Assembly: GCA_037179335.1 (NCBI GenBank)
Contig: JAKZHN010000021.1
Coordinates: 434,001 to 498,000, forward strand
Source: Cyclaneusma minus
Lineage: Eukaryota > Ascomycota > Leotiomycetes > Marthamycetales > Marthamycetaceae
Direction: 5' to 3'
DNA length: 64,000 bases
The position numbers and the translations under genes are program-made. Position 1 is the first letter of the stretch, and every line of letters starts with the position of its first letter. Of this stretch, positions 45,901 through 57,774 are shown piece by piece. The notes beneath the pieces were generated by a model. The model was not told the origin of the DNA and searched no databases. It was given only the letters and a program-made list of their open reading frames with translations.

Positions 45901-47662
45901 TATTTAAAAAAAAAGATTTTGGCAAATATTAATTAATATTATTAATAGCTTAAAATATTTAAAATATTGCAAAATATATTAAAAAATATAAATTTTATAA
46001 TAAAATTAAATTTTTTAGGCTATTATTATCCGGATTTTTGCAATTTTTATTAATTTTCCTTAAAGCTTAGTTAAATATTTCAATAAATTATATTATATTA
46101 TTATTTAAATGCATTAAAAACGGCCGCAATTATTAATATATTATGATAATAATACATAAATTTACCAAAATACGCTATTTTATTTTTATTATAAATTTCA
46201 AAGCTAAAACGCTCATAAAAGCATTTATTAATAAAATTTATTATTTTTGTAGCATTTTTAATAATAATATTTTAAATAAAAAAATCCAATTTATTTTCTA
46301 ATTTTAAAAGCATTTATTTAAAAAGCTAAAAATAAAGAATTTTTTTTTAATGAATAAATAATTTAAATAATTTAATGCTTATTTAAAATAATATTTAAAA
46401 AGCTTTATAATTTTTATTTAAAATAATTAGATAAATTAGCTCTTATTAGCAAAATTTGCTTTTAATAATTAAGTATTTAAAATTATAAAAATAATGCTAT
46501 TTTTTGCTAATTTGTTTTTAAATATAATTTGAATTTAAAAATAAAAATTTTATAAAGCCAATATTATTGCAAATTATATAAAACGGATTTTAATTTAATT
46601 TAAAATACTTGCTTAATAATTAATTAATTGCTATAAATAAAATATTAATATTTACCGCTTTAAAGCTTTAGCCTTTAAAATTGGCTAATATATTTATATT
46701 AATATTAAAAATATAAAAACCAATTATTTTATATAAAAAAGATAGGCCAGGTTATAAAAAATATTTAAAATATATAAATAAGCTTATTTTTTAAATTCTT
46801 TTAATAGTATAATTTTTTTTCCAGTATTTTATATTTTTTAAAAAATTAAAATTAAAAATGAAAAAAATTCCAGGCTAAAATAAAATTAATAAGCTAAAAA
46901 ATCAAAATATTAAAGGCAAAATATTAAAAACAAAATAACAAAATGCAAAAACTTATTAAAAGAAATATCAAAAATATTTTAAATATTTATAATTAAAATA
47001 CCCGCCTAAATTAGAGCCTAATATATTATATTAAATAAATAAGTTATAAATTAAATTAGCAATTAAAAATAAATTTTTATGGCTTTAAAAATATTTGGAA
47101 AAATAATATTAAAATTATCTAAATAAATTTAAATTTTTAGGCTTTTTTATTAAATAAGCTTTATAATACGGCAAAAATATATTATATCTATTTATTGTAA
47201 TATAAAATTTTAATTAAATTATAGCCGTTTTAGCATTTAAAAAATAAAAAAAACCTAGAAAAACTGTAATATGAATAGTAAAAGCGAAAATAGCTATTTG
47301 TTTTTTCAAAAAAAAAACGGCTTAAAAAAAGCATAATTTTAAAGATTCTTTTGAAAAACAATTAATTTTATAAAATTTATAAATTATAATTACAAGATAT
47401 TAAAGGATTTTTAACGCTATTTAAAATAAATAGCAATTTAAAAAAAATATCATTATAATATTAACTTTAAATATTTTAGGCATGTATTTTAGGCATGCGC
47501 CACGCGCCACGCGCCCTAAGCCCTCTCCTATACCAGGCATATAAGTTTAGCGCTTTGCGCTAGCTTATAGGGCCTTTAAAATCCTGCAAAGCTGCAAACT
47601 TTCTTTTGCAGCTTATAACGTCGCTTTATTTTAACCCTTGCCTTGCCTTTAAGCTGCCGTGA
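42917..47662. mobile_element. 4.7 kb element with long terminal inverted repeats and TA flanks
   Basis: Starts TCACGGCAGCTTAAGGGCAA and ends with its inverse TTTAAGCTGCCGTGA. TA lies immediately outside both ends (42915-42916, 47663-47664). The inverted repeats extend about 320 bases inward (to about 43350, excluding a 111-bp insertion, and from about 47345). A TA target suggests a Tc1/mariner-like DNA transposon, but the interior is too degraded to show a transposase, and the long TIR is unusual for that group. Confidence 0.65.
43002..43112. mobile_element. 111-bp fold-back element inserted in a TIR
   Basis: Starts TGTCACGG and ends CCGTGTGACA, flanked by ATTTT on both sides (42997-43001, 43113-43117). 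The other two TIR copies lack it and read GATTTTAAAGGCCC or its mutated form. It folds on itself: GGTGCAG pairs with CTGCACC, and AGTATTCC with GGAATACT. Composition is normal, unlike the surroundings. The TG..CA ends with a 5-bp duplication resemble an LTR, and the symmetry resembles a MITE. Confidence 0.75.
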
Positions 47663-50600
47663 TATTATTATTATATCTTTTATTAAATATTTCGGCATTA
47701 AAATTTTTAGTTTTGCAAATAATGCATTTTTTTTATTTGTTTTAGTATTAATATTTTAGCTAGCAATATTAAAAGCGAATTTTTCAAATTTACCAAAAAT
47801 AAAAAATCTATTATAAAATTTATTAATAAGCTTTAGATACTTTTTATTAATAAAATAAAGCATATTTTAAATACAAGTAAATTAAAGAAATACAAGCGCG
47901 CTTAAGCCAAAATATTAAATATTGTATTTAAAAATTTATTTAATAATAATAAAGCCTTAGATAAAAAATACAATTTAGCAAAAATTATTTAAAATTATTT
48001 AAAAAAACATATACCAAAATTAGCGCTATTTTTATATAAACATATATTATTAATTTGTTTTATTTAATGCCAATATAATTATTTGTTTTGCCTGAAATTT
48101 ATTTAAAGCTTTATATTTCAAGTTTATTTTAATTAACGCCAATTATTTATTTATTTTTAATAATAAAATTTTATTTTTTTAATTTCTTAATGCCTTTTTT
48201 AAAAAATATATTACCATTATTAATATTATAAATTTGGTATTTGCAACTAATAATATAAATATTAATAATAAGCTAAAAATGCTAAAATAAAATAAATTTT
48301 ATTTAAATATTACTAATAGTAAAAAAGCCGCCTTTATTGCTTGCTATTGCTATAAAGGCTTTAATGCTTTAATTTTTTTTTGCGCATTTTATTTTGAATT
48401 TCATAAAAGTTTTAGTTATTTTAAGCTAAAAAATCCACTATTATTTTTTAAAAATAATTGTATTTTAATTTGCAGCTATATTAAAATTGCCTATAAAATT
48501 AATTATTGCTATTTTTATTTCCGCTTTAATTTTTGCTAATACCGCTAAAATAATAAATTTAAATTTAATAAAAAAGCCCAATTTTTTAAAAATAAGCTAA
48601 AATTCTTTGGCAGAAAAAGAATTAGCGGTATAGCCGCTAATGCCAAAAAAGATTACCGAATTTTAATTTAATTTCGGATTTAAAATTATTAAAATTGAAA
48701 TCGATTTTAAAACAAACCATATTTAATTATTAAAAAAACTTTTTAATAAATGTTTTTAAATTTTTTAAGCTTTTAACATTAGCGCTTTTATATATATATT
48801 TAATAATTGTTTTTCTTAATTTTTTAATTTTTTAATTATTGCTAATTTATTAAAATAGATAAAAAAAATTATATTATTTATAAAAAAATAGCAAAACTTA
48901 TATATATGAATAAATTGTTTTTATTATTAAATAATATTTCTTTTATATTAGATTTTAAATTAAATTTTATTTTAAAATACAAATTATATATATTAGGCTT
49001 AAAGGCCTTTTTTAATAAAAATAAAATAATATATAAAAACTTAAATAAAAATATTATTATTAAAGCTTTTATAATTTAAATTTTTCATTTTATTTTTTAT
49101 ATAAATTTTAATAACAAAAAAAACCTTTATTATTAATATCAATATTAAAATAATTAATGCTTTATTGCTTTTTTTTAAAAGCCGCTAAAATACCTTTAAA
49201 AATATAAATTATTTAAATATAAAATAAAAAGCTGGAAGCTATATTATTAATATTTTTATTATATAGAATTAAAACTTATTAGCAATTTATATTAAATTAT
49301 CATTTTAAGCAAGCCTATTAAAATTTCTTAAAATAAAGACTTTTATAAAATTTGCATTACTATTAAATTTAAAAATATATTTCCGAAAAGATTTAGCCTT
49401 TATTATTAAATACTTTTTAATTTAATTTATTTTAATAGTTATAAATTAATATTAATAGTATTTTTATAAAAACATCTGTATTTTCTATATAGCTTTAATA
49501 GCTTTATATATAAAATTTGGATTTTTCCAATTTTAATAAAAAATATTATTATTTTTATATTTAAAAAATAAAGTTTTAAAATTAAGCTTTAAAATGGCTA
49601 TAAAATGCAAATTGCCAAAATTAATAACGCTTTGGAGCTTTTTAAAATTATTAAAAAATAAAATAATAATAGAAATATTAAATACCAATATATAATTCCC
49701 GCTTTTTTATATTAAAATAAAGCTGCCAAAAACAGTTTAAATTATTAAAGCCAATTTCCGTATTTTATTTAAAAAAATTAATTGCCGTTTAAATTTTGAA
49801 ATAAAGCAGTTAAATATGATATATATATATATATATATAATTAATATTTTATAAATTTAATAATTAATGACTATATTTTTTTTAAAAAAATCAAATTAGC
49901 ATTATATTTTTTATTAATTATATTAAAGTATTTAGCGCTAAATATTATGCCTATATTAATTTAATTAATACCGAAAGCATTTATATTTTTATAAATTATT
50001 TTAAAGCTATAATTAAATAATTTAAATTTTATTTTTCCAAATATAAAAAAAAGAAATAGCTATTTATAAATAATAGAATTAATACGTAAAAACATTATTA
50101 ATTTGCAAATTTGCAATATTTTTAAAAAACAAGAAATATTAAATAATTATTTAAATCAAACTTTTATTAATTAGTTTTTGGGCTTTAAAAATAATAATAG
50201 CAAAAACACAACTGCTAAAACTGCTAATAGCAATTATATTCCTATTGGTTTATTTGCAATATATATATATATATATTGCCTTTTACCGCTATATTAAATA
50301 TTATAATATAATTTGTATTATTAAATATTTTATAAAATAAATTATTAAAATTAATAAAAGCTAAATTAAAACAACACCCAATTTTTAAAGAATTAACCAA
50401 TATAATATAAAGCTTTAATTATAATATATTAGAAATACTATAATATAATATATTTAATATAATATAAAATATACCAATTTCTATAAAAGTTTTAACCGCT
50501 AATTTAAATGCTTTTAAATCGATATTTTTAAAATCGGTTATTAATGCTTTCTTTTTCCAAAAAGAAAAGCCAAATAGGAAAATTAAAAAATTATATATAC

Positions 50601-51290
50601 AAGCTATTTTAAAAATAAAAATTCCAATATTTATTTTAATTAATAATCATATTTTAATTAATAATAATAATTTATTTAATTTATTTATCGCCAAAATTAC
50701 CAAATCTTTTAAATTAAAATTTTTGCCTAATAATTATTTTTATTTTATAAAAGCTATAAAGCGCCAGCGCAAAAATAATAGAATTGGCTTAAATAAAAAA
50801 GAATTTAAAATGCAAAAAGCGGAAAAGCAAAAAGAAAAGCTACAATATATTATTATAGCTATATTAATATAAATTAATTATAATAATAAAAATCTAAATA
50901 ATCTAATTAAGTGTTTTATAAAAAAATGCTTTTTAGCAATAAAGATTTACAATATTAAAATCCCGCAAATATATAAGAACATTATAAATAATTTAATTTA
51001 TAGCTAGTGCTAAAAACCAATTATAATTAAAAAAAATTAAATAACGGAATTTGGCAAATAATTAAATATTTATTTGGAGCAAATTTAATTTTTATTAAAC
51101 GGATATATATAATTAAAACGATTATTAATAAAAGAAATTAAACAATTTAAGGCTAGATTTATTGCTTATAGCTTTAATTGAATATTTAGCAAAATTTATA
51201 CCAAAATATTTATTCCTATTATATATATATATTTATCGCCTAATTCTTTTTAATATTAGCAATTTAATATTAAAAACGCTTTTATAAAGG

Positions 51291-51293
<3 letters not shown>

Positions 51294-51325
<32 letters not shown>
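51294..51325. repeat. TA microsatellite
   Basis: About 15 uninterrupted TA units. Shorter TA runs occur at about 49820 and 50260. Confidence 0.9.
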
Positions 51326-51331
<6 letters not shown>

Positions 51332-52503
51332 GTTCTTTTAAAAAGGTATTGTCATTTCGAAAAATAAGGTTTTTCAAGTTCTAAAAAAACATAGGCTGCA
51401 AAAAATTAAAACCTTTTAATAAAATCTAAATTAAAAGAATAGGGATTTATTTAAAACTTGGCTAATTTATGCATTTATTTATATTTTAAATACGGAATTA
51501 AGCTTTTAATATATATTAATAATATAATTGCAGCTTATAAAAGTAAAGCCCAGTTTTTTTAAATTTTATTTTAAATTTTTTAATTATTTTAATATTAAAA
51601 ATTTAAAAAAGATTTTTAAAATCCTTAATATAAAAATAATAAAAAACCGGAAAATCAAGGCTTTTTATATTAATTGAAAGCAATATTTTCAAATGATATT
51701 AAACCAATTTAGGATTATTAATATTATAGCTTATTTTTAAAAAAAAGTCTTATAACCAATTATAACGCTTTTTTTAATAATATTTAAATTAATATTAAAA
51801 AATACCAAAAAATAATAGGCAGCCTTATATTTGCTATAATGCTTATTAAATTAAATATAGCTTTTGCGTTAAAATAATTAGCGCAATATATAGCTAATTT
51901 ATTAAAGCATTATAGCAAGGCATTTAAAAATTTAATAAAATATTTTAATATTATTATAAGCTATAAAATATATTATAAATCTAGGAAAAAATATTTTAAA
52001 ATTATTATTTACTCTAATTTTAATTGGGCTAGCAATGAAACCAACCGGGTTAGCGTTTTTAAAAGCATAGCTATATTTTATAACGGTTAAATTCAATAGG
52101 CCAGTAAAAAATAAAAATTCGTAATTAGTTTTTTATTAAATTTAAATATATTGCCTTTTTATTTTATATTAAGCAAAATTAATAGCTAGCCCAAATTTTT
52201 TAAGATTTAGGCTATTTATAATATATTCAATAAAATCCAAATCATATTCGCATGCTTAAAAATAATATTGAATTTTTATACCTAATTAAAAACCCCGAAA
52301 TTTAAAAGAAATTAAAGCATATAAATATTTTCTACCATTTTAGTAGAATTTGTTTTTTAAAAAAAAGCTTATTATTAAATACGTGCCAATAAATAAAATA
52401 ATAGCCAATAAATTAATTACACTATTATAAAGGGTTAAACTTATAAAATTTATAAAAATAATAAAAATAATTATATAAATTTATAAAATAGCTTTTATAA
52501 AAC

Positions 52504-52714
52504 AATATTAAAAAATAAATGCAATGGCTATTATAAAAATAATTATATAGTATTTTATTTAGCTAAAACGAAATTGGCGTTTCCTATAAATTAAATATTT
52601 ATAATTTGGAGACGCTTTTAATTTAAAATCTTAAGCAATTAATGCAATATTTTATTTACTTTTGTAACTAGCGTTTTATATCAGGTTATACCAAATTAAA
52701 CGCCTTTTTTTTTC
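52504..52714 (+). repeat. LTR-like direct repeat, right copy
   Basis: Partner of 41400-41610. This copy keeps CTAGCGTTTTATATCAGG where the left copy reads TTAGTATTTTATATTAAA. If the two are LTRs, the 11.1 kb element contains the 4.7 kb TIR element, leaving about 6.4 kb, a normal retrotransposon size. Confidence 0.65.
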
Positions 52715-53822
52715 AATAATTGCGGTTTTTTTAAAAACGCTATTGGAGTTTTTAAATTGCGCTAAGCAAAAGTTTTTGCTATAATTGCAATAATAATTAA
52801 TAAACTTTTGGATAATAATTTAAGTTTTGTATTTTTTAAATTTAGCAATTAAAGCGCGCTAATAAATTTTAAATGCTAATTTTAAAATTTCGTTTTATCT
52901 TAAGTAATTATATATTAATAAAATTTATTTATAAAAATTAATAAAATAAAATTATATTATAGCGGCTTTATTATTATATTAAAAATAAAAAATTTGGCCT
53001 TATTTAAAAAATATTGCTAATTAAAATTTTGTGGTTTTGCCAAAAATTTTAAAATTGCCAAAAATTAAAATTAAAATAATAATATTATTGCAAATTAAAA
53101 AAATGGATTTAATTTAAATTAATATAATAATATAATGCTTAAAGCAATATATAAAACTAATATCGAATTTTAAATATATAATTTGCTAAATAGTTTTTTT
53201 ATTAATTTTTGGAAATTTTTTGTAAAGGGCTAGAAATTTTAAAAAAAAATTATCGGGTGTAAAAATAGGGGCAAATACTGGAGCAGTGGGTTTTTGCAAT
53301 AAAGCTTTTAAAAGCTTTTGAGTTTTTTAAAATTTAATAATATAAAACTAATGCTTTATTGCAAGTTTTTTATATTGGATTTTAAATTATTGGCGTTTAA
53401 AAGGCGTAAAGCCCTTAATAAATAATCTAGACCGTTTTTTATTTTTAAAACCCCGGTCTTTTAAAGAGTTTTGATTTTCTAGAAAATCCTAATTTTTGGG
53501 AAATTCTGGGAATTTTTGTTTTTGGCGTTTTTAAATTTGCTGCGATAATGCTTTTTTTTTAAGCGCGGACTAGCTTTTATAAAAAAGTTGGCGGATAGCG
53601 GTGCTTATGCGCATATATATGCGCATATATATGCGCGGGGTTTTGGGAAAGCTGAAAACGGTTATAATTGCGATTTGGGAATTTACAATAAAAAAACGGG
53701 ATTTTAAATGGATTTTTTATAAAAAACTAAAGCCGTAGCTAATATAGAATTCTGCCTTAAAGCTGTAGAAACTGGTATGGCAGAGATTTTTTATAATTGA
53801 GGCGTTGTGGGTGGCCCATGGG

Positions 53823-53919
53823 AGCCTCATTGGCTAAGCGATGCACCCTGGTCACTCCCCTGGCCGCTTTAATCACGTGACGGTCAGCTGCCTCCTTACC
53901 ATTATATAACCACATTATT
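53823..53919 (+). repeat. Right terminal repeat of the AT block (little mutated)
   Basis: Nearly normal composition (GCACCCTGGTCACTCCCCTG, CACGTGACGGTCAGCTGCC); the left copy at 37820-37916 shows the same sequence with most of these C and G changed to T and A. Confidence 0.8.
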
Positions 53920-53925
53920 TATTCG

Positions 53926-56170
53926 CCACCTCGCTGTATGCCCAGATAATCTCAAACTGAATCTCCTCCAGTAGCAACATTGGCATCAGTCGACAGCAGC
54001 GCAGCAGAATGACAGTTGGTATATTTTTTAGCGGTGACAGCCTGGACTATAGAATTCGGAGTTTGATTTGTGACTTGTGAGTCAGGATATCTGAGATGAT
54101 GAAATTATGGGACGATCGGAAGGCCTTGCCAATAGTATATAAACCCTCATTGTTCTCCCTTATTTTCTTTTGAAGTCTTTTTTTCTTCAAGGAACAAGCG
54201 ATGGTAGTGACGATAGCAATGGTCAGACTGCTAGGCATGTCCAATATATTCGACCCATCGTCCCGGTAGCAAGCACTTAGCAGCTTCGCAATACTATTAG
54301 CTGCTAAGTAACGACATCTTCATTTCCCAGATCTCCTCATGCCTAGATAATCACCTTGCACCAAATCCTTTTTAGAAGCGGGCGGCATCTGCACCAGTCG
54401 ACAGCAGCGTAGCGGAAAAACAGGAAGCATATTTCCCAACGGTGGCAGGTGGAACCGGGGAATTTCGAGTCCGATTTGTTACTTCTAACTTCTGAGTCAG
54501 AATATCTGAAATGACGAAGTTGTGGAACCATTGGAAGGCTTTCCCAATAGTATATAAACCCTCACCTCTTCCCCTTCTTTTTCTCTTCAAGGAATTCTTT
54601 GGTCGCTCTTGGCATCACATGATGGATGCAGGACCGACAAATTCCACCATTCTGACTAACTAGTTATGGTGACGAGCTTTTGATTCATATTTTGCTATAC
54701 AATCAGATCATTTTGCGTTGTACCATCTCTAGAAGCGACCAAAAGCAGCATCATCCAACAGCAGCGCAGCGGAACGACAGTTAGCATATTTCTCAGTGGT
54801 GACATTCGGGGCCGAGGAATGAATGTGAGACGAGCCACATTTCATGGGACAGTTGGAAAGCTGGGAATGCTAAAGATGCGAGGCTTCGTTACTGAGACCT
54901 ACCATGTCTATATAAAGAGCCTGGCATGCGCTTCCTCTTTCTTTCCTAGGTCAAGATAGTGATTTCAAGAAGCTACAGCTGCATCTAGAAGTTAAGGGAT
55001 GTGCAACATTAGAGTTGAAGTGAATTCGGACCGTAGGAGCGAGAGTCTTGACTGGGAAAGGGATAGCTAAGGAGATACTTTTATATCTAAAGACTTAGAG
55101 TAGGAAACTGCAGATTCCGACTCAGATCCCATGACAGCTTTATAGCAGGTGGATCAGTTGCCGGGGGTATATAAAGGGGCTTGCTACCCAGATCCTCCTT
55201 TCTCTAACCTTTTACTCATCGACCGAGCTAATCCATGGCTCGAAAGTGCTAGCTTTTCTCCTTGTTTGCTCTTCCCAGATACCAAAAAGCCACGTTGCGT
55301 TATTCCCTGATTCACACAATCAATAATAGTATAACGGAACGACGGTAGGCGTGTTTCCCGTGGATGAGGGCCATGATCCGAACATAGGCCAACATTCGAC
55401 AGCAGTTCAGGCTTGCTGCTCTTGACTTGGGAAAGTATGTGACTTCTTTATACTTCTACTCAGAGCCATGATTGCTTAGGGGTGGCCGGTGAGTTGCCAG
55501 TAGTATATAAAGCGCTTCTGATACGATCTTTTCTTCTCTCCAAACTTTCGAAGGATAACCTCAGAAGAGATGTCATAGCTCGCAGGTTGGAGCTTTAGTT
55601 CGGATGCTCAACGTTGCTTTTCGATGACTGATCCACAATTCTAAGAGGTATTTCTCCAGTTTCACATGGTTCTTTGTCCATAGATTCCTGCGCCGAGTCC
55701 TTCGTAAATCACACTAGAGCTGACCATTGTCAGCATATTCTGTTCCTGATATTAGAAAAGGGGCTGGAGAGAGAAGCTGAAACTGAGAGCAGATTCGTGC
55801 TTTCAAAGTTTCGTTATTTTTCTAGGTTTCTTTTGAGATATGAGAGGTAATTCGGGGAACGGGAGAGGGGATCTGACTGGGGAATTTAACGTACATTGTA
55901 AGCTAGTACTTGCAGTAAGACTAAAGCTGAGCATTGTTAGCAAACCCTGGCTTTGATATTAGAGAAAGGGGATAAAGAGGTAAGCTGAGTCTGGGAGCAG
56001 ATTTGGGCTTTCAAAGACCCAATTTCACCTCACGGCATCCATGAGACTGCCAGATGGTACGGGGCTGACAGAGTACAACGGGGGCAAGAGAAAGATCTGG
56101 ATACGGTCTGCAAGCAGCAGCGTGGCAGAGCGGCAGTGAGCAATTTCCCCAACGGTAACAATCTAGATCT
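53926..56170 (+). promoter_or_regulatory. Promoter-like tandem repeat array, right part (5 TATA units)
   Basis: TATATAAA occurs at 54136, 54551, 54910, 55168 and 55503, spaced 258-415 bp. Most are followed by a C/T-rich tract such as CCTCTTCCCCTTCTTTTTCT. The core CAGCAGCG..GCGGAA.GACAG..GCATATTTC(C/T)C lies at 53992-54030, 54402-54445, 54760-54800, partly at 55331-55360, and at 56113-56150. Units are diverged and none has a long ORF. Together with 36880-37529 they form one family now separated by the AT block. Confidence 0.6.
55712..56027 (+). repeat. Two-copy tandem repeat at the array's right end
   Basis: About 100 bases at 55712 (AGAGCTGACCATTGTCAGCA .. GAGAGCAGATTCGTGCTTTC) recur at 55917 (AAAGCTGAGCATTGTTAGCA .. 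GGGAGCAGATTTGGGCTTTC), about 205 bp apart. Confidence 0.65.
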
Positions 56171-56263
56171 ATTGAGACCCCCTGCCAACCCTACCACGCC
56201 CCAAAAGGGGAAAGACTTTGAAAAGGGTAGTCTCTAAGTACGCCACATTAGGTCTCCGCGAAA

Positions 56264-56791
56264 TCACAGCATCGCACTTCCCAAAGTCATACCCGCCACC
56301 AACGTCCCCACAAACCAATTGAACATAAACCTCCCCTTCTCCTCACGCATCCCCGGTAGTTTGCGCAAAATATGCATAGTCCCCGCAATAGCAGCCAACA
56401 CCACAGTGAGATCCGCATTATATTGTCTCCCCAAAGGCACTCCAGCAGAATTTGCAGCTCGGTACCACATAATGAAGCCAGCGACGAATAGGGCCATGAA
56501 TAGCAGGCTGGAAAAGCATAGGAACTTTATCTCTTCTTCGGTACATTCCCTTTGTTGCTGCTGTGCAGGCTGGGTGGTGGTGGATGAGGGGTAACTGGAA
56601 GTTATTGGTGGTGGGAGTGTGTCTTTGGGGGTTGGAGGGTCGAGGGAGCTGCGGCTGGCGGAGGTGAAGTGGGTGAGCAGGCGATAGAGGAGGAAACTGA
56701 GGCATAGGACGAGGAGGCTGAGGAAGGCGCGTTGGCGGTCGTGGGCGGTGTTGGGGTCGAAGGGGAAAAGTTCCGCAATGAAGGCAAACAT
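56264..56791 (-). CDS. Small multi-pass membrane protein, unknown
   Basis: A 175-residue single exon starts at the ATG at 56791. Hydrophobic segments lie at about residues 22-41 (AFLSLLVLCLSFLLYRLL), 89-110 (FLCFSSLLFMALFVAGFIMW), 127-141 (LTVVLAAIAGTMHIL) and 154-175 (FNWFVGTLVAGMTLGSAML). A Pro/Ser/Gln-rich hydrophilic loop joins the first two. MFAFIAELFPFDP at the start is too short for a cleaved signal. I do not recognise the family. It lies just beyond the promoter-like array, on the opposite strand. Confidence 0.6.
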   Translation of the reverse strand: MFAFIAELFPFDPNTAHDRQRAFLSLLVLCLSFLLYRLLTHFTSASRSSLDPPTPKDTLPPPITSSYPSSTTTQPAQQQQRECTEEEIKFLCFSSLLFMALFVAGFIMWYRAANSAGVPLGRQYNADLTVVLAAIAGTMHILRKLPGMREEKGRFMFNWFVGTLVAGMTLGSAML

Positions 56792-57774
56792 TTTCTTGGA
56801 CTTTGAGATAGGTGTTATGATTGCAGAGATGTCGAAAGAGTTATGTGGCTTGTGAGGCTGAGATGCTGCTTGAACTTTGGAGCTCTTTGTGACGGGAAAA
56901 GTAGAAGACGATGATGGTCTCTAGGAAGTACAATGCAAGATACGATGGGAAAATTTCTCAATGCTGCTGTAGCTTTTGAAATCGAAGCTGCGCTTGCGTA
57001 TTTATGATGGTTTGGAGACGGAGGCTGAGTCTGGGAATGGAGGCATTGTTGACTTAGAATGACCAATCCCTTGCTCTGAATGCACTACTCAGCCTCCGAG
57101 GCTCCTAGGCATCAGCATCAGCTGCCTCAAACTTCAGAAACATCGCATAAGGCGAACCTCTAGGCACACCCGACATTTGTTTCCATGATTCTCAGGCTCG
57201 CGGACGGCGAAATTCCTGAGGCACTTTCGAATTAATCGTAGGTCGCCTATGTCTGATTCGCTGCGCTGAGGCGCCACCACGATTTTCATATGATTTGATA
57301 CCACGTACAGCGGGGCGAAAAAGGTCTGAACGTCCCCTCCAAGAATTGAGAGTATCCCCAGTGATTAGTATTCCCAAGAATTCCGAGTATTCCAAGTAAT
57401 TAGGAATATTCCCAAAAATTGGAAGTATCCTGAGTGATTAGGAGTATTCCCAGGAATTGGGAGTATTCCCAAGACCTAGAAATATCCCCAATCATTGAGG
57501 ATATTCCGAACCCTGGATTCTGACCATTGCTGTATATTAATTTATTATTTCGACAAGGAGGTGCACTTTTTTCGTCCCACGGTATACAGCGTCATGAAAC
57601 ATCACCATTCACGGTTTTTGTCCGTGTCGCGGGAACAGATTCTTTGGCAGATGGTGCCTAAGTCTCAGATCCTGCTTCCTAAGTTCTGGGTATCTGATGT
57701 ATCTTAGCCTACCAATGCATGCCTACTCGACAGCTCGAGGAACCCACAAGCTCTTCTTCACTTATCATCGGGCT
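56792..57774. other. Intergenic with minisatellite
   Basis: Promoter of the small membrane protein and 3' flank of the symporter gene. No other coding region is supported. Confidence 0.5.
57358..57515 (+). repeat. GTATTCCCAAGAATT-type minisatellite
   Basis: About eight imperfect copies of a 17-20 base unit (GTATTCCCA(A/G)GAATTGG or AATATTCCCAAAAATTGG) in tandem. Confidence 0.7.

Larger units (their letters stand above)
37530..53925. mobile_element. AT-rich, RIP-degraded nest of transposons
   Basis: About 16.4 kb of extreme AT content with abrupt borders against normal-composition DNA on both sides. No intact gene survives; frames inside are AT-biased noise. Related copies within it differ almost only by C-to-T and G-to-A changes. 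For example, TATATTGCAGGGCACAGC at 37530 appears at 37957 as TATATTGCAAAGCATAGC. Recognisable pieces are listed separately: terminal repeats, a TIR element, a fold-back element, an LTR-like island and LTR-like direct repeats. Direct mutated pairs support repeat-induced point mutation of mobile DNA, although which families were involved cannot be told. Confidence 0.85.

Noticed and set aside
37530..53925. Mitochondrial DNA inserted in the nucleus as an explanation of the AT block
   Set aside because: No mitochondrial protein or rRNA stretches are recognisable, and paired copies show transition-only decay, which fits mutated repeats better.
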